NCBI GenBank assembly: GCA_015063605.1
Contig: SVTV01000029.1
Span: forward strand, 1 to 36,443
Source of the DNA: Oscillospiraceae bacterium
GTDB taxonomy: Bacteria; Bacillota; Clostridia; Oscillospirales; SIG627
Length of the DNA: 36,443 nucleotides
Reading direction: 5' to 3'
The notes below the pieces were generated by a model. The model was not told the DNA's origin, searched no databases, and saw only the letters and a program-made list of their open reading frames with translations. Below, piece after piece: positions 17,747-26,118 of this stretch. A program made the position numbers and the translations under genes. The first letter of the stretch is position 1, and the number at the start of each line of letters is the position of its first letter.

Positions 17747-18514
17747 TTATGTTATATTAAACCTTGCGCTCATTTCAGCCGCTGCTTCTCTGTATGACAT
17801 CGACGCCTTGCAGTTCTTGTCGTAAAACAATACGGGCATTCCGTGGCTGGGCGCCTCGCTGACTCTTACACTTCTCGGAACTGTTGTTCTGAATGCCTTA
17901 CCGGGAAAATGCTTCTGAACCTCACGTGCTACCTGTATGGAAAGATTCAATCTTCCGTCATACATGGTGAACAGTATACCGCCGAGCTCCAATGAGGGCT
18001 TGTACATTTTTTTTACTCTGTTCAGTGTCATCGTAAGCTGTGAAAGCCCCTCCAATGCGAAATATTCACATTGCATTGGAATCACAAGATAATCCGATGC
18101 GCAAAGTGCATTTATTGTCAAAAGTCCCAAAGCGGGAGGGCAGTCTATAATTATAACTTCAAAATCGTTTACCACGTCAAGACGGTCCGCAAGATAAAAT
18201 TCACGCCGTTTTTCTTCCGATAATATTATATCCGCTCCCGCCAGCTCTATGGACGAGGGAAGGATCGAAAGTCCGTTGAAGGATGTTGGAAGGATTATCT
18301 CCGACGCCTTTTTATCCTCACTTATCATTGAATAAACGGAGGAACGGATGCTCTTTTTCCTGATGCCCACACCCGTGGTGGCATTTCCCTGCGGATCAAA
18401 GTCACAAAGAAGAACTCGTTTTCCCGATTCTGCGAGAGCGGCGGCGAAATTGATGGCTGATGTGGTCTTTCCCACACCGCCTTTTTGATTTGCAAATGAT
18501 ATTATACGTGCCAA
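17747..18514 (-). CDS. parA: Chromosome partitioning ATPase ParA (Soj)
   Basis: ParA is a deviant-Walker ATPase that binds DNA nonspecifically and moves ParB-parS complexes. The P-loop is KGGVGKTT (residues 11-18), followed by DFDPQGNATTG (38-48) and a Walker B region around IIIDCPPALGLLTINAL. I chose the TTG at 18514 as the start. It gives MARIISFANQKGG, the usual N terminus, and a length of 255 aa, which is typical for Soj. CGGAGG lies nine bases upstream of it. The upstream ATG at 18541 would place that ribosome binding site inside the coding sequence. A consensus promoter lies about 90 bases upstream. parB follows after 25 bases. Confidence 0.95.
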   Translation of the reverse strand: MARIISFANQKGGVGKTTSAINFAAALAESGKRVLLCDFDPQGNATTGVGIRKKSIRSSVYSMISEDKKASEIILPTSFNGLSILPSSIELAGADIILSEEKRREFYLADRLDVVNDFEVIIIDCPPALGLLTINALCASDYLVIPMQCEYFALEGLSQLTMTLNRVKKMYKPSLELGGILFTMYDGRLNLSIQVAREVQKHFPGKAFRTTVPRSVRVSEAPSHGMPVLFYDKNCKASMSYREAAAEMSARFNIT

Positions 18515-18604
18515 ATCCTTATGCCTCCGATTATATCGCATATCGAAGCCCGCACCCCCGTTATCCGCAAGGTACAGAACCCCAAAATATATTTATACAT
18601 CTAT

Positions 18605-18634
18605 ATTATACTTCAAAACACCGTGTATTGTCAA
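18605..18634 (-). promoter_or_regulatory. Sigma-A-type promoter of parA
   Basis: On the minus strand TTGACA (18634-18629) and TATAAT (18610-18605) both match the consensus exactly and are separated by 18 bp. They lie about 90 bases upstream of the parA TTG start and probably drive parA-parB and perhaps serS. Confidence 0.85.
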
Positions 18635-18689
18635 TATAAAAAACGCAACTGCTTGAAAGTTTACATTATTTTTATCAATGCTTCATTAA

Positions 18690-18705
18690 TGTTTCACGTG
18701 AAACC
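18690..18705. other. parS: parS site (15 of 16 consensus bases)
   Basis: TGTTTCACGTGAAACC matches the widely conserved parS sequence TGTTTCACGTGAAACA except at the last base. It lies between the parA promoter and repeat cluster IV. It is the likely loading site for the ParB encoded 1 kb away. Confidence 0.88.
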
Positions 18706-18711
18706 ATGTTT

Positions 18712-19413
18712 GTGCGAATGGGATTCGTACAAGCCAAAGCCTCCTTTAAGTGTAAATCAGAAACGCAAGCGTTTCTGCGGAGGTGGCATTTTCGCAAGAA
18801 AATGACGGAGGGATTGTCCTTTTATCAAAACTAAATATGCTTTCAGGGACGAGCATGCAGTAAACTGCTGAAGGGCGTTACAATAAATGAAAAACGTAGG
18901 TTTTTCTACACCAAAAATGTTACAGTAAAGAACAATTCCTCAGTCAGCCATATGGCTGACAGCTCCGCAGATGCTTGCATCTGCATTACACCTAAAGGAG
19001 CCTTTGGTCTGTGCAAATCTCTGTTGAAGTGCGTTGGCTTGAGGTTAGGATGTAAGTATTAGTTATTAAAAACAATTCCTCCGTCATGACTTCGTCATGC
19101 CACCTCCGCAGATGCTTGCATCTGCCTTACACCAAAGGAGGCATGGGTTTGTGCAGATTTCTATTGAATCACATATACTTTATGTCAGATATAACCATAA
19201 TTTATCAATATTCGCTTGAAGTTAGAACTAAAAGGCTCCTTTAAGTGTAAGGCAGTTGCGTTGCAACTGCAGAGCTGTCACCGAAGGTGACTGAGGAATT
19301 GTCACTTAACGCAAAACAACTTCCTCCTTTAAGTGCAAATCAGAAACGCAAGCATTTCTGCGGAAGGTGGCACGACGAAGCAATCAGATGCAAGCATCTG
19401 CGGAGGGATTGTT
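18712..19413. repeat. Intergenic repeat cluster IV (five A units, one D unit, linkers), between two parS sites
   Basis: A units lie at 18739-18817 (forward), 18931-19000 (reverse), 19071-19141 (reverse), 19231-19302 (forward) and 19323-19412 (forward). Their slots hold CAGAAACGCAAGCGTTTCTG, TTTTCGCAAGAAAA, GCCATATGGC, GCAGATGCTTGCATCTGC, ATGACTTCGTCAT, CAGTTGCGTTGCAACTG and CACCGAAGGTG. The fifth unit carries a second palindrome, CAGATGCAAGCATCTG, in place of a simple stem. A D unit at 18844-18915 contains GCAGTAAACTGC and GAAAAACGTAGGTTTTTC. Linkers lie at about 19004-19070 and 19142-19228. This is the densest repeat cluster of the window. Neither strand shows a convincing gene; the open frames here are built from repeat sequence. 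Confidence 0.85.
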
Positions 19414-19470
19414 CTATCACATTATGCATCTTAATCAACGGTGCAAGAGACACTCCCCCGCCGCCCAAAT

Positions 19471-19486
19471 TGTTTCACGTGAAACA
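19471..19486. other. parS: parS site (perfect consensus)
   Basis: TGTTTCACGTGAAACA is a perfect 16-base parS palindrome. It lies about 950 bases upstream of the parA start and directly after repeat cluster IV. With the site at 18690 it brackets that cluster. Confidence 0.95.
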
Positions 19487-19554
19487 TTCAAACGCCCCAT
19501 CAATCAAAAACAACCTGAAATTTCAAAATATATCATCTTTTTCTTCGTTTCCTA

Positions 19555-19583
19555 TTGACTTTTTGCGCCATGTGGTATATAAT
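19555..19583 (+). promoter_or_regulatory. Sigma-A-type promoter of the sugar isomerase gene
   Basis: TTGACT (19555-19560) and TATAAT (19578-19583) are separated by exactly 17 bp and lie 40 bases upstream of the ATG at 19623. This suggests strong expression, in keeping with the gene's biased codon choice. Confidence 0.85.
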
Positions 19584-19622
19584 TTAAGGTGAATACCCAT
19601 GAAAGGAATATAGGTAAATAAA

Positions 19623-20501
19623 ATGTCACATCCCGTAATTATGCATATCAACTATTGCGAGCAGGGTCAGTCCATTGAGGAAATCTGCAAGATCGCGTCT
19701 AAAATAGGTTTTGACGGAATCGAATTCCGCAGAAAGAGAACAGGCGTTGTAGAAGAGCCCAAGGATTATATTGCCGAGATCGCTAAATATACAAAGCAGT
19801 ATGGAATCAAATACGTTCTTTTTGGTGGCGGAATCAACGTTATGACTCAGGACAAGGCTGTAAGAGAGGCTGAAATCGCTTCCTATAACGAATTCTTGGA
19901 TCTCTGCTCCGAAAAGCTCCCCATGTCCGTTAACAACATTTTCACAGGCGGTCTTACAGACAAGAACCAGCCCATGAACGACTATTCCTACGGTCTCCAC
20001 GGCTCCGCATGTGCTGAAGATTGGCACTGGGAAGCTGCTGCCGAATCCTGCCAGAAGGTTTCCGAACACGCTAAGCAGTATCCCATCAAGTTCGCTTTTG
20101 AAACACACATGAACTACATCCACGACTATGCTGAATCCGCAATGAAGCTCGTTAAGATGATAGACAGAGACAACTTCGGTGTAAACCTCGACTACGGCAA
20201 CAGCATGTTCTTCAAGGGCATTCTTCCCCTTGACAAGGCTATCGAGCTTTGCGGCGACAAGCTCTTCTATACACATATGAAGAACTATCAGCCCGTTACA
20301 AGCCGTTCCGGTCCCTCCTGGCTCCTTCCCACATCTCTCGGCGACGGTGCTACAAACCACAGACAGTACGTTAAGTGCTTGAAGAAGATCGGCTTCGACG
20401 GTCTCATCGGTATCGAAGCTCCTCGTCCCGGCGACAGACAGTGGTACGCTGAGTGCGATTACAAGTACATCAAGTCCGTTCTTGATTATCTTGAATTCTA
20501 A
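19623..20501 (+). CDS. Sugar phosphate isomerase/epimerase (xylose isomerase-like TIM barrel)
   Basis: This 292-aa protein belongs to the AP-endonuclease-2/xylose-isomerase-like TIM-barrel superfamily. Members isomerise or epimerise sugars or keto-inositols using a divalent metal. Likely metal ligands are E160 (in FETHMNY), D190 (NLDYGN), H218 (YTHMKNY) and E265 (IGIEAP), the usual Glu-Asp-His-Glu set. There is no signal peptide, so it acts in the cytoplasm. A near-consensus promoter lies 40 bases upstream; TAGG and GAAAGGA precede the start. Codon choice is strongly biased towards C-ending and AAG codons, suggesting high expression. It stands alone between a repeat cluster and the pheS T-box leader. 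The exact substrate cannot be read from the sequence. It could serve breakdown of rhamnose or uronate sugars released by the lyases and hydrolases nearby. Confidence 0.8.
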   Translation: MSHPVIMHINYCEQGQSIEEICKIASKIGFDGIEFRRKRTGVVEEPKDYIAEIAKYTKQYGIKYVLFGGGINVMTQDKAVREAEIASYNEFLDLCSEKLPMSVNNIFTGGLTDKNQPMNDYSYGLHGSACAEDWHWEAAAESCQKVSEHAKQYPIKFAFETHMNYIHDYAESAMKLVKMIDRDNFGVNLDYGNSMFFKGILPLDKAIELCGDKLFYTHMKNYQPVTSRSGPSWLLPTSLGDGATNHRQYVKCLKKIGFDGLIGIEAPRPGDRQWYAECDYKYIKSVLDYLEF

Positions 20502-20559
20502 TTTAAGATTCCCATCAATATAAATAATTCAATGCAATGACAAAGAGTGCCGAAAGCAT

Positions 20560-20783
20560 AATGCTTATCATACAGAAAGAAGCCCATGCTCCGTGAATCC
20601 GGACAGATGAGAGGGATCGATATGCGCTTTCGTGCGGTTCGCTTTGGAGCACGGCGGGGGAAATACCGCCGCGGGAGTTCCCGATACAGAACAGGGACGG
20701 TATGAGCCGTCCGACAGAGTTATAAATCAGGGTGGTAACGCGAAAAACGCCCCTGCCGAATAAAGGCGGGAGGCGTTTTTTTG
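20560..20783 (+). promoter_or_regulatory. T-box riboswitch leader of pheS-pheT (tRNA-Phe sensing)
   Basis: The leader contains the T-box sequence GGTGGTAACGCG (20731-20742). In it, TGGT (20733-20736) can pair with the ACCA end expected of uncharged tRNA-Phe. Ordered stems precede it: CGGCGG/CCGCCG (20652-20657, 20666-20671), CGGGA/TCCCG (20672-20683) and GGACGG/CCGTCC (20695-20712). A terminator follows. UUC codons suitable as a specifier occur at 20629-20631 and 20638-20640, but I cannot say which lies in the specifier loop. Stem I appears compact. Uncharged tRNA should favour antitermination and expression of the downstream genes. The 5' boundary is approximate. Confidence 0.85.
20743..20783 (+). 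terminator. Regulated terminator of the T-box leader
   Basis: AACGCC...GCC pairs with GGC...GGCGTT around a short AATAAA-type loop and is followed by a run of seven T. It overlaps the region that would pair in the antiterminator, as expected for a T-box attenuator. Confidence 0.85.
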
Positions 20784-20856
20784 GTGCGCCCTTATAAAGT
20801 ATATCCGAAAGAATCATCTGATTTGTCAGAAAAGAAAGGCATGGTAAATAACCATA

Positions 20857-21894
20857 ATGAAGGATCAGCTTTTAAACATCAAGAAGGCGCTTCTTGCCGA
20901 GCTTGAAGCAAATGAAAACAACGAAGCCTTCGACATAGCGGCGCTTGAAGCGCTTAAGGTAAAGTATCTCGGTAAAAAAGGCGAGCTTACCGCCATACTC
21001 CGTTCCATGGGTAAGCTTTCTCCCGAGGAAAGACCGATAATAGGCCAGCTTGCTAATGAAGTAAGAAGCGAGATAGAAGCGGCAATAGAAGAAAAGAAGA
21101 CAGTTCTCGGCTCAAAGGAAAAGGAAAGAAAGCTCAAGGCTGAGCATCTCGATATAACAGCTCCCGCAACGGTTCCTTCCTTCGGCGGAAGACATCCCAT
21201 CTCCATAGTACGTGAGCAGATGGAAAACATCTTCCTCGGAATGGGCTTCGATATAGCGGAAGGCCCCGAAATAGAGAGAGAATATTACAATTTCACGGCT
21301 CTCAACACTCCCGACGATCACCCTGCAAGAGACCCTCAGGATACGTTCTACATCACTCCCGACATTCTTCTCCGTACACAGACTTCCCCCGTACAGATAA
21401 GAAGCATGACGGGAAAAGAGCCTCCCATCAGAATAATCTCCCCCGGAAGAGTTTACCGCTGCGATGAAGTGGACGCAACACACTCTCCCATGTTCCATCA
21501 GCTTGAAGGCCTCGTAGTTGACAAGGGCATCACCATGGGCGACCTTAAGGGAACTCTCGACCTTTTCGCCAAGACAATGTTCGGCGAAAAGACCGAAACG
21601 AGATTCCGTCCCCATCATTTCCCCTTTACGGAGCCCAGCGCAGAGGTTGACGTTTCCTGCTTCGTATGCGGAGGAAAGGGCTGCCGTCTTTGCAAGGGCG
21701 AAGGCTGGATAGAGATCCTCGGTGCGGGAATGGTACATCCCAACGTATTGAGAAACTGCGGAATAGACCCCGAGGTATATTCCGGATTCGCTTTCGGTAT
21801 GGGTATCGAAAGAATAGTTATGACAAAATTCGCTATAAGCGACCTGCGTCTCCTTTACGAAAACGATCTGAGATTCCTTTCTCAGTTCAACTAA
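20857..21894 (+). CDS. pheS: Phenylalanyl-tRNA synthetase alpha subunit
   Basis: This is the catalytic subunit of the (alpha-beta)2 enzyme that attaches phenylalanine to tRNA-Phe. At 345 aa the length is normal. The N-terminal coiled coil (about 1-85) is followed by the class II core, with [11 protein letters not shown] as motif 2 region and [18 protein letters not shown] as motif 3. A four-cysteine cluster, [17 protein letters not shown], is common in bacterial PheS. The start at 20857 gives the canonical N terminus. The nearest ribosome binding sequence, GAAAGG, is rather far away (17 bases). It heads the T-box-regulated unit with pheT 23 bases downstream. Confidence 0.97.
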   Translation: MKDQLLNIKKALLAELEANENNEAFDIAALEALKVKYLGKKGELTAILRSMGKLSPEERPIIGQLANEVRSEIEAAIEEKKTVLGSKEKERKLKAEHLDITAPATVPSFGGRHPISIVREQMENIFLGMGFDIAEGPEIEREYYNFTALNTPDDHPARDPQDTFYITPDILLRTQTSPVQIRSMTGKEPPIRIISPGRVYRCDEVDATHSPMFHQLEGLVVDKGITMGDLKGTLDLFAKTMFGEKTETRFRPHHFPFTEPSAEVDVSCFVCGGKGCRLCKGEGWIEILGAGMVHPNVLRNCGIDPEVYSGFAFGMGIERIVMTKFAISDLRLLYENDLRFLSQFN

Positions 21895-21917
21895 TGAATA
21901 AGTGAGGTAAGAAACAT

Positions 21918-24353
21918 ATGGATCTCAGTTTGAATTGGTTAAAAGAATATGTTGATATAGATACGGGCAGAGACACGGAAAAAATCAAGGAATATTGCGA
22001 AAGACTTACACGCTCCGGCTCCAAGGTGGAAGGCTTCACCATGGCGGGCGATGAAATAAGCAATATAGTTGTATGCCGTATAAAGTCCGTTGAAAAGCAT
22101 CCCGACGCCGAAAGACTCAGCGTATGCATGGTTGATATCGGTGCGGAAGAGCTTTTGCAGATAGTTACAGCCGCTACAAACATGAAGGAGGGCGACCTCG
22201 TTCCCGTGGCTCTCGACGGCTCGGTTCTGGCAGACGGCACAAAGATAAAGAAGGGCAAGCTCCGCGGAGTAGCTTCCAACGGTATGTTCTGCTCTATCGA
22301 GGAATTGGGCCTTACACTCAATGACGTTCCCTACGCAGTTGAAGACGGTCTTCTTATAATAGAAGAGGATTGTAAGCCCGGCGACGATATAAGAGACGTA
22401 TACATGATGAAGGATACGGTAGTTGAATTCGAGATCACTCCCAACCGTCCCGACTGTCTCTCCGTTATCGGTCTTGCAAGAGAAAGTGCCGCTACATACG
22501 GTCTCCCCCTCAAGGTTTCCGAGCCCGTATGCAAGGGTACTGCGGATGATATAAATGACTATATTTCCGTTGAAGTCAAGGCGCCCGATCTTTGCTCCAG
22601 ATATACTTCCCGTGCAGTAAAGAACGTAAAGATCGCTCCCTCTCCCCTTTGGCTCAGAGCAAGACTTCGTGCAATGGGTATACGCCCCATAAACAATATA
22701 GTTGATATAACTAACTATGTTATGCTTGAATACGGTCAGCCTATGCACGCCTTTGACAGAAGAGATCTTGAAGGCGGTAAGATAATAGTAAGACGTGCCG
22801 AAAACGGCGAAGAGCTTACCACTCTTGACGGCGTTGACCACAAGCTCAACGATTCCATGCTTATGATCTGCGACGCTGCAAAGCCTGTAGGCGTTGCCGG
22901 AGTTATGGGCGGTGAAAACAGTGAAATTAAGAATGATACCACCACGGTCATCTTCGAATCCGCTGTATTTGACCGTGCTTCCATCCGTCTTACCGCAAGA
23001 GCTCTTGCATTGAGAACGGAAAGCTCCTCAAGATTCGAAAAGGGTCTCGATACCGATACACCCGAAAAGGCTATAAACAGAGCCTGCGAATTGGTTGAAA
23101 TGCTTGGTGCGGGCGAGGTAGTATGCGGAATGATAGACATCCGCGGCGAAGAAAAGGCTGATACAAAGGTAGAATTCGATCCCGACGGAATCAATGCCTT
23201 CCTCGGCACAAGCGTAAGTGCGGATGACATGAGAGCAATACTTGCTTCTCTCGATATAAAGCTTGTCAGCGAAAACGGCAAAGAGTACGCAATCGCTCCT
23301 AAGTACAGAACAGATATTGAAAATAAGGCTGATATTGCAGAAGAAATAGCACGTATGTACGGCTATGACAAGATAGCCGATACCGCATTCAGAGGCGGCG
23401 CAAGAGTCGGCAGAAGAAACGCAAGACAGGAATTCGTAAGAGAGCTTGAAGAGCTCTGCGTATCCTTGGGACTTTACGAGGTAATGACATATTCCTTCAT
23501 CAGCCCCAAAATATACGATAAATTGGGCTTTGCGGCAGACGACGAAAGAAGAAACTGCGTAGTTATCACCAATCCCTTGGGAGAAGATACCTCCGTTATG
23601 AGAACAACGGCGGCAGGCTCCATGCTTGAGATAGTAGCCCACAACATGAGCTACAGAAACGACAACGGCGCTTTCTATGAAAATGCACGTGTATACGCTC
23701 CCTGCGAAGATACCGATACAAAGGCTAAGGAAGCTCAACAGCTTCTCATCGGTATTTACGGCGACGGCAAGGATTTCTACACCATCAAGGGCATTTGCGA
23801 AGCTATCGCTTTGAAGACGGTTGAAAATTACGTTTCCGCTTCCTCCGCAAAGAGAGGCTATGAGATCAAGCGTGAAAGCGACACATATCTCCATCCCGGC
23901 AGAAGTGCGGCTCTTTACAAAGACGGCAAGCGTCTCATGATATTCGGTGAGGTTCATCCCGATGCAAGCGAAGCCTTCGGAATCGACAGAAAGGCGTACA
24001 TCGCCCTTATTGATACAGATGCTCTCTTCGCAATGAGAAGAGGCGAGCCCGCATTCAAGCCCCTTCCCAAGTTCCCCGCTGTAAGCCGTGACCTGGCATT
24101 CGTTTGCGCAAGCGACGTTGAAATAGGTGCTATTGAGGCTGTTATCAGCGAGGTTGCAGGTGCTAAGCTTGAGACAGTACGTCTCTTCGACGTATACACG
24201 GGCAAGCAGCTCGGCGAAGGCAAGAAGAGCCTTGCATTCTCCCTTGTTCTCCGTGACTACAACAAGACCATGACAGACGAGGATGCGGATAAGATCACAT
24301 CAAAGATAATCAAGGCTTGCGGCGAAAAGCTCGGCGCAGAGCTGAGAAGCTGA
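21918..24353 (+). CDS. pheT: Phenylalanyl-tRNA synthetase beta subunit
   Basis: PheT forms the tetramer with PheS. It provides tRNA binding and editing of mischarged Tyr-tRNA-Phe. The 811-aa protein shows the full domain order: an EMAP-like tRNA-binding domain (about 40-150), the B3/B4 editing domain (about 210-385, including EYGQPMHAFDRRDLEGGKI and ENSEIK), B5 (about 400-480), the catalytic-like core, and a C-terminal FDX-ACB anticodon-binding domain (about 715-811). GAGGTAAG precedes the start. gpmI begins 18 bases after its stop, with no terminator between them. Confidence 0.97.
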   Translation: MDLSLNWLKEYVDIDTGRDTEKIKEYCERLTRSGSKVEGFTMAGDEISNIVVCRIKSVEKHPDAERLSVCMVDIGAEELLQIVTAATNMKEGDLVPVALDGSVLADGTKIKKGKLRGVASNGMFCSIEELGLTLNDVPYAVEDGLLIIEEDCKPGDDIRDVYMMKDTVVEFEITPNRPDCLSVIGLARESAATYGLPLKVSEPVCKGTADDINDYISVEVKAPDLCSRYTSRAVKNVKIAPSPLWLRARLRAMGIRPINNIVDITNYVMLEYGQPMHAFDRRDLEGGKIIVRRAENGEELTTLDGVDHKLNDSMLMICDAAKPVGVAGVMGGENSEIKNDTTTVIFESAVFDRASIRLTARALALRTESSSRFEKGLDTDTPEKAINRACELVEMLGAGEVVCGMIDIRGEEKADTKVEFDPDGINAFLGTSVSADDMRAILASLDIKLVSENGKEYAIAPKYRTDIENKADIAEEIARMYGYDKIADTAFRGGARVGRRNARQEFVRELEELCVSLGLYEVMTYSFISPKIYDKLGFAADDERRNCVVITNPLGEDTSVMRTTAAGSMLEIVAHNMSYRNDNGAFYENARVYAPCEDTDTKAKEAQQLLIGIYGDGKDFYTIKGICEAIALKTVENYVSASSAKRGYEIKRESDTYLHPGRSAALYKDGKRLMIFGEVHPDASEAFGIDRKAYIALIDTDALFAMRRGEPAFKPLPKFPAVSRDLAFVCASDVEIGAIEAVISEVAGAKLETVRLFDVYTGKQLGEGKKSLAFSLVLRDYNKTMTDEDADKITSKIIKACGEKLGAELRS

Positions 24354-24371
24354 CGAAAGGAGCACATAATA

Positions 24372-26024
24372 ATGAAAAAATTAGATAAACTTCAGGGATT
24401 CGGCGGTGCGCAGGGTCCCGTAGTGGCAATAGTCCTTGACGGCTTCGGCATTGCTCCCGATGGTGCGGGAAATGCTGTCGCACTTGCAAATATGCCCAAT
24501 ACAAAGGCTGTTATGGAAAAATATCCCATGGTACAGCTCAAGGCTCACGGTACAGCGGTAGGACTTCCCTCCGATGACGATATGGGCAACTCCGAGGTGG
24601 GACACAACGCCCTCGGATCCGGTCAGGTATTCGCTCAGGGCGCAAAGCTCGTAAGCTCCTCCATAGAATCCGGAAAAATATTCACTGCAAAGGGTTGGAC
24701 GGAAATTGCCGCTAACTGCAAGGCAAATTCATCCACACTCCACTTTATCGGACTTTTCTCCGACGGAAACGTTCATTCCCATATAGACCACCTCAAGGCT
24801 CTTATCGAGCAGGCTAAGAAGGAAAGTATTGCCAATGTAAGAATTCACATCCTTCTCGACGGCAGAGACGTTGGCGAAACAAGTGCTCTCGAATACGTTG
24901 ATCCCTTCGAAGAATTCCTCGCTTCTATAAATGACGATTCCTTCTGTGCAAAGATCGCTTCTGGCGGCGGAAGAATGACTATCACCATGGACAGATACGA
25001 AGCTAACTGGAAAATGGTTGAAGAGGGCTGGAAGATCCACGTTCTCGGCGAAGGCAGACAGTTTACAAGCGCACATGAGGCTATCGAAACATACAGAAGC
25101 GAAGCGAAAGTTATCGACCAGGATCTCCCCGGATTCGTTATCGCAGAAAACGGCGTTCCCGCAGGTACGATAAACGACGGCGACAGCGTTATATTCTTCA
25201 ATTTCCGCGGCGACAGATCCATTGAAATATCAAAGGCATTCGAAGAAGCGGACTTTGATAAGTTCGACAGAGTACGCTTCCCTGCAGTTTGCTACGCAGG
25301 TATGCTTGAATATGACGGCGACCTTCATATTCCTTCAAGATATCTCGTAAATCCCCCCGAGATCACAAATACTCTCGGCGAATACCTTGCAAATACGGGT
25401 GTTACACAATTTGCTATATCCGAGACACAGAAGTACGGCCACGTAACATACTTCTGGAACGGCAATAAATCCGGCAAGTACAATGACGAAACGGAAACTT
25501 ATATCGAGATCCCCTCCGATATCGTTCCCTTCGAGCAGAGACCTTGGATGAAGTGCGCCGAGATCACCGATAAGCTGGTTGAAGCTATCCGCTCCAGCGA
25601 GTACAAGTTCATCAGAGTAAACTTCCCCAACGGTGACATGGTCGGCCACACGGGAAGCCTTGAGGCTACCATCGTAGGCCTTGAAGCTCTCGATCTTTGC
25701 ATGGCTCGTATCCTTGCGGCTGTTGATGCTGCAAACGGTATCGCTCTCATCACCGCCGATCACGGAAATGCGGATGAAATGTATGAGATCAACAAGAAGA
25801 CAAAGCTGCCCGCACAGAATAAGGACGGCTCCTTCAAGTCCAAAACAAGCCATACGCTCAATCCCGTTCCCTGCGTAATTTACGATAACTTCACATCCGA
25901 TAAGTACAGCGTTAAGATATCCGGCTCCTACGGTCTTTCCAATGTTGCCGCTACAGTTGTAAATCTTATGGGCTACGCAGCTCCCGATATGTGGGATGAA
26001 TCCATCGTTGATATAAACGACTGA
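24372..26024 (+). CDS. gpmI: 2,3-bisphosphoglycerate-independent phosphoglycerate mutase, plant-like long form
   Basis: This enzyme interconverts 3- and 2-phosphoglycerate in glycolysis with two metal ions (usually Mn2+) and a phosphoserine intermediate. The alkaline-phosphatase-type metal ligand D23 (LDGFG) and catalytic Ser74 in DDMGNSEVGHNALGSGQVFA are visible. So are ASGGGRMTITMDRYE, FFNFRGDRSIEI, ISETQKYGHVTYFWNG, NGDMVGHTG and ITADHGNADEM. The 550-aa length and the form of the Ser motif resemble plant and trypanosomatid iPGM (about 550-560 aa). The common bacterial enzyme of about 510 aa usually reads GNSEVGHLNIGAGR. AAAGGAG lies 10 bases before the start. The gene is the last in the pheS-pheT unit and ends before a strong terminator, so the T-box may influence it. 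Confidence 0.93.
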   Translation: MKKLDKLQGFGGAQGPVVAIVLDGFGIAPDGAGNAVALANMPNTKAVMEKYPMVQLKAHGTAVGLPSDDDMGNSEVGHNALGSGQVFAQGAKLVSSSIESGKIFTAKGWTEIAANCKANSSTLHFIGLFSDGNVHSHIDHLKALIEQAKKESIANVRIHILLDGRDVGETSALEYVDPFEEFLASINDDSFCAKIASGGGRMTITMDRYEANWKMVEEGWKIHVLGEGRQFTSAHEAIETYRSEAKVIDQDLPGFVIAENGVPAGTINDGDSVIFFNFRGDRSIEISKAFEEADFDKFDRVRFPAVCYAGMLEYDGDLHIPSRYLVNPPEITNTLGEYLANTGVTQFAISETQKYGHVTYFWNGNKSGKYNDETETYIEIPSDIVPFEQRPWMKCAEITDKLVEAIRSSEYKFIRVNFPNGDMVGHTGSLEATIVGLEALDLCMARILAAVDAANGIALITADHGNADEMYEINKKTKLPAQNKDGSFKSKTSHTLNPVPCVIYDNFTSDKYSVKISGSYGLSNVAATVVNLMGYAAPDMWDESIVDIND

Positions 26025-26042
26025 TAATACGGAATAAAATAA

Positions 26043-26082
26043 AAACAGGAGGCTTCTTCACAGAGGCTTCCTGTTATTTTTT
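26043..26082 (+). terminator. Intrinsic terminator after gpmI
   Basis: AACAGGAGGC pairs with GGCTTCCTGTT around a loop of about 10 bases and is followed by ATTTTTT. It starts about 20 bases after the gpmI stop codon and closes the pheS-pheT-gpmI unit. Confidence 0.9.
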
Positions 26083-26118
26083 GTGGGGTAGATTTTCCTT
26101 CTCTTAAAACAATCTAAA

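Noticed and set aside
18739..19412. CRISPR-like array
   Set aside because: Repeats vary in length and orientation, have no regular spacers, and occur at many separate loci without cas genes.
18521..19592. Short open frames in cluster IV
   Set aside because: They are composed of repeat and hairpin sequence, lack suitable ribosome binding sites and span a parS site or promoter.
20841..20906. A 21-codon open frame starting at the ATG at 20841, out of frame with pheS
   Set aside because: Its ribosome binding sequence is too close to the ATG (about one base), and T-box control already explains regulation; no sign of a leader peptide rich in Phe.
21939..22841. 300-codon minus-strand open frame within pheT, and similar long antisense frames in lyase and gpmI genes
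   Set aside because: They mirror strongly coding plus- or minus-strand genes and encode no recognisable protein.
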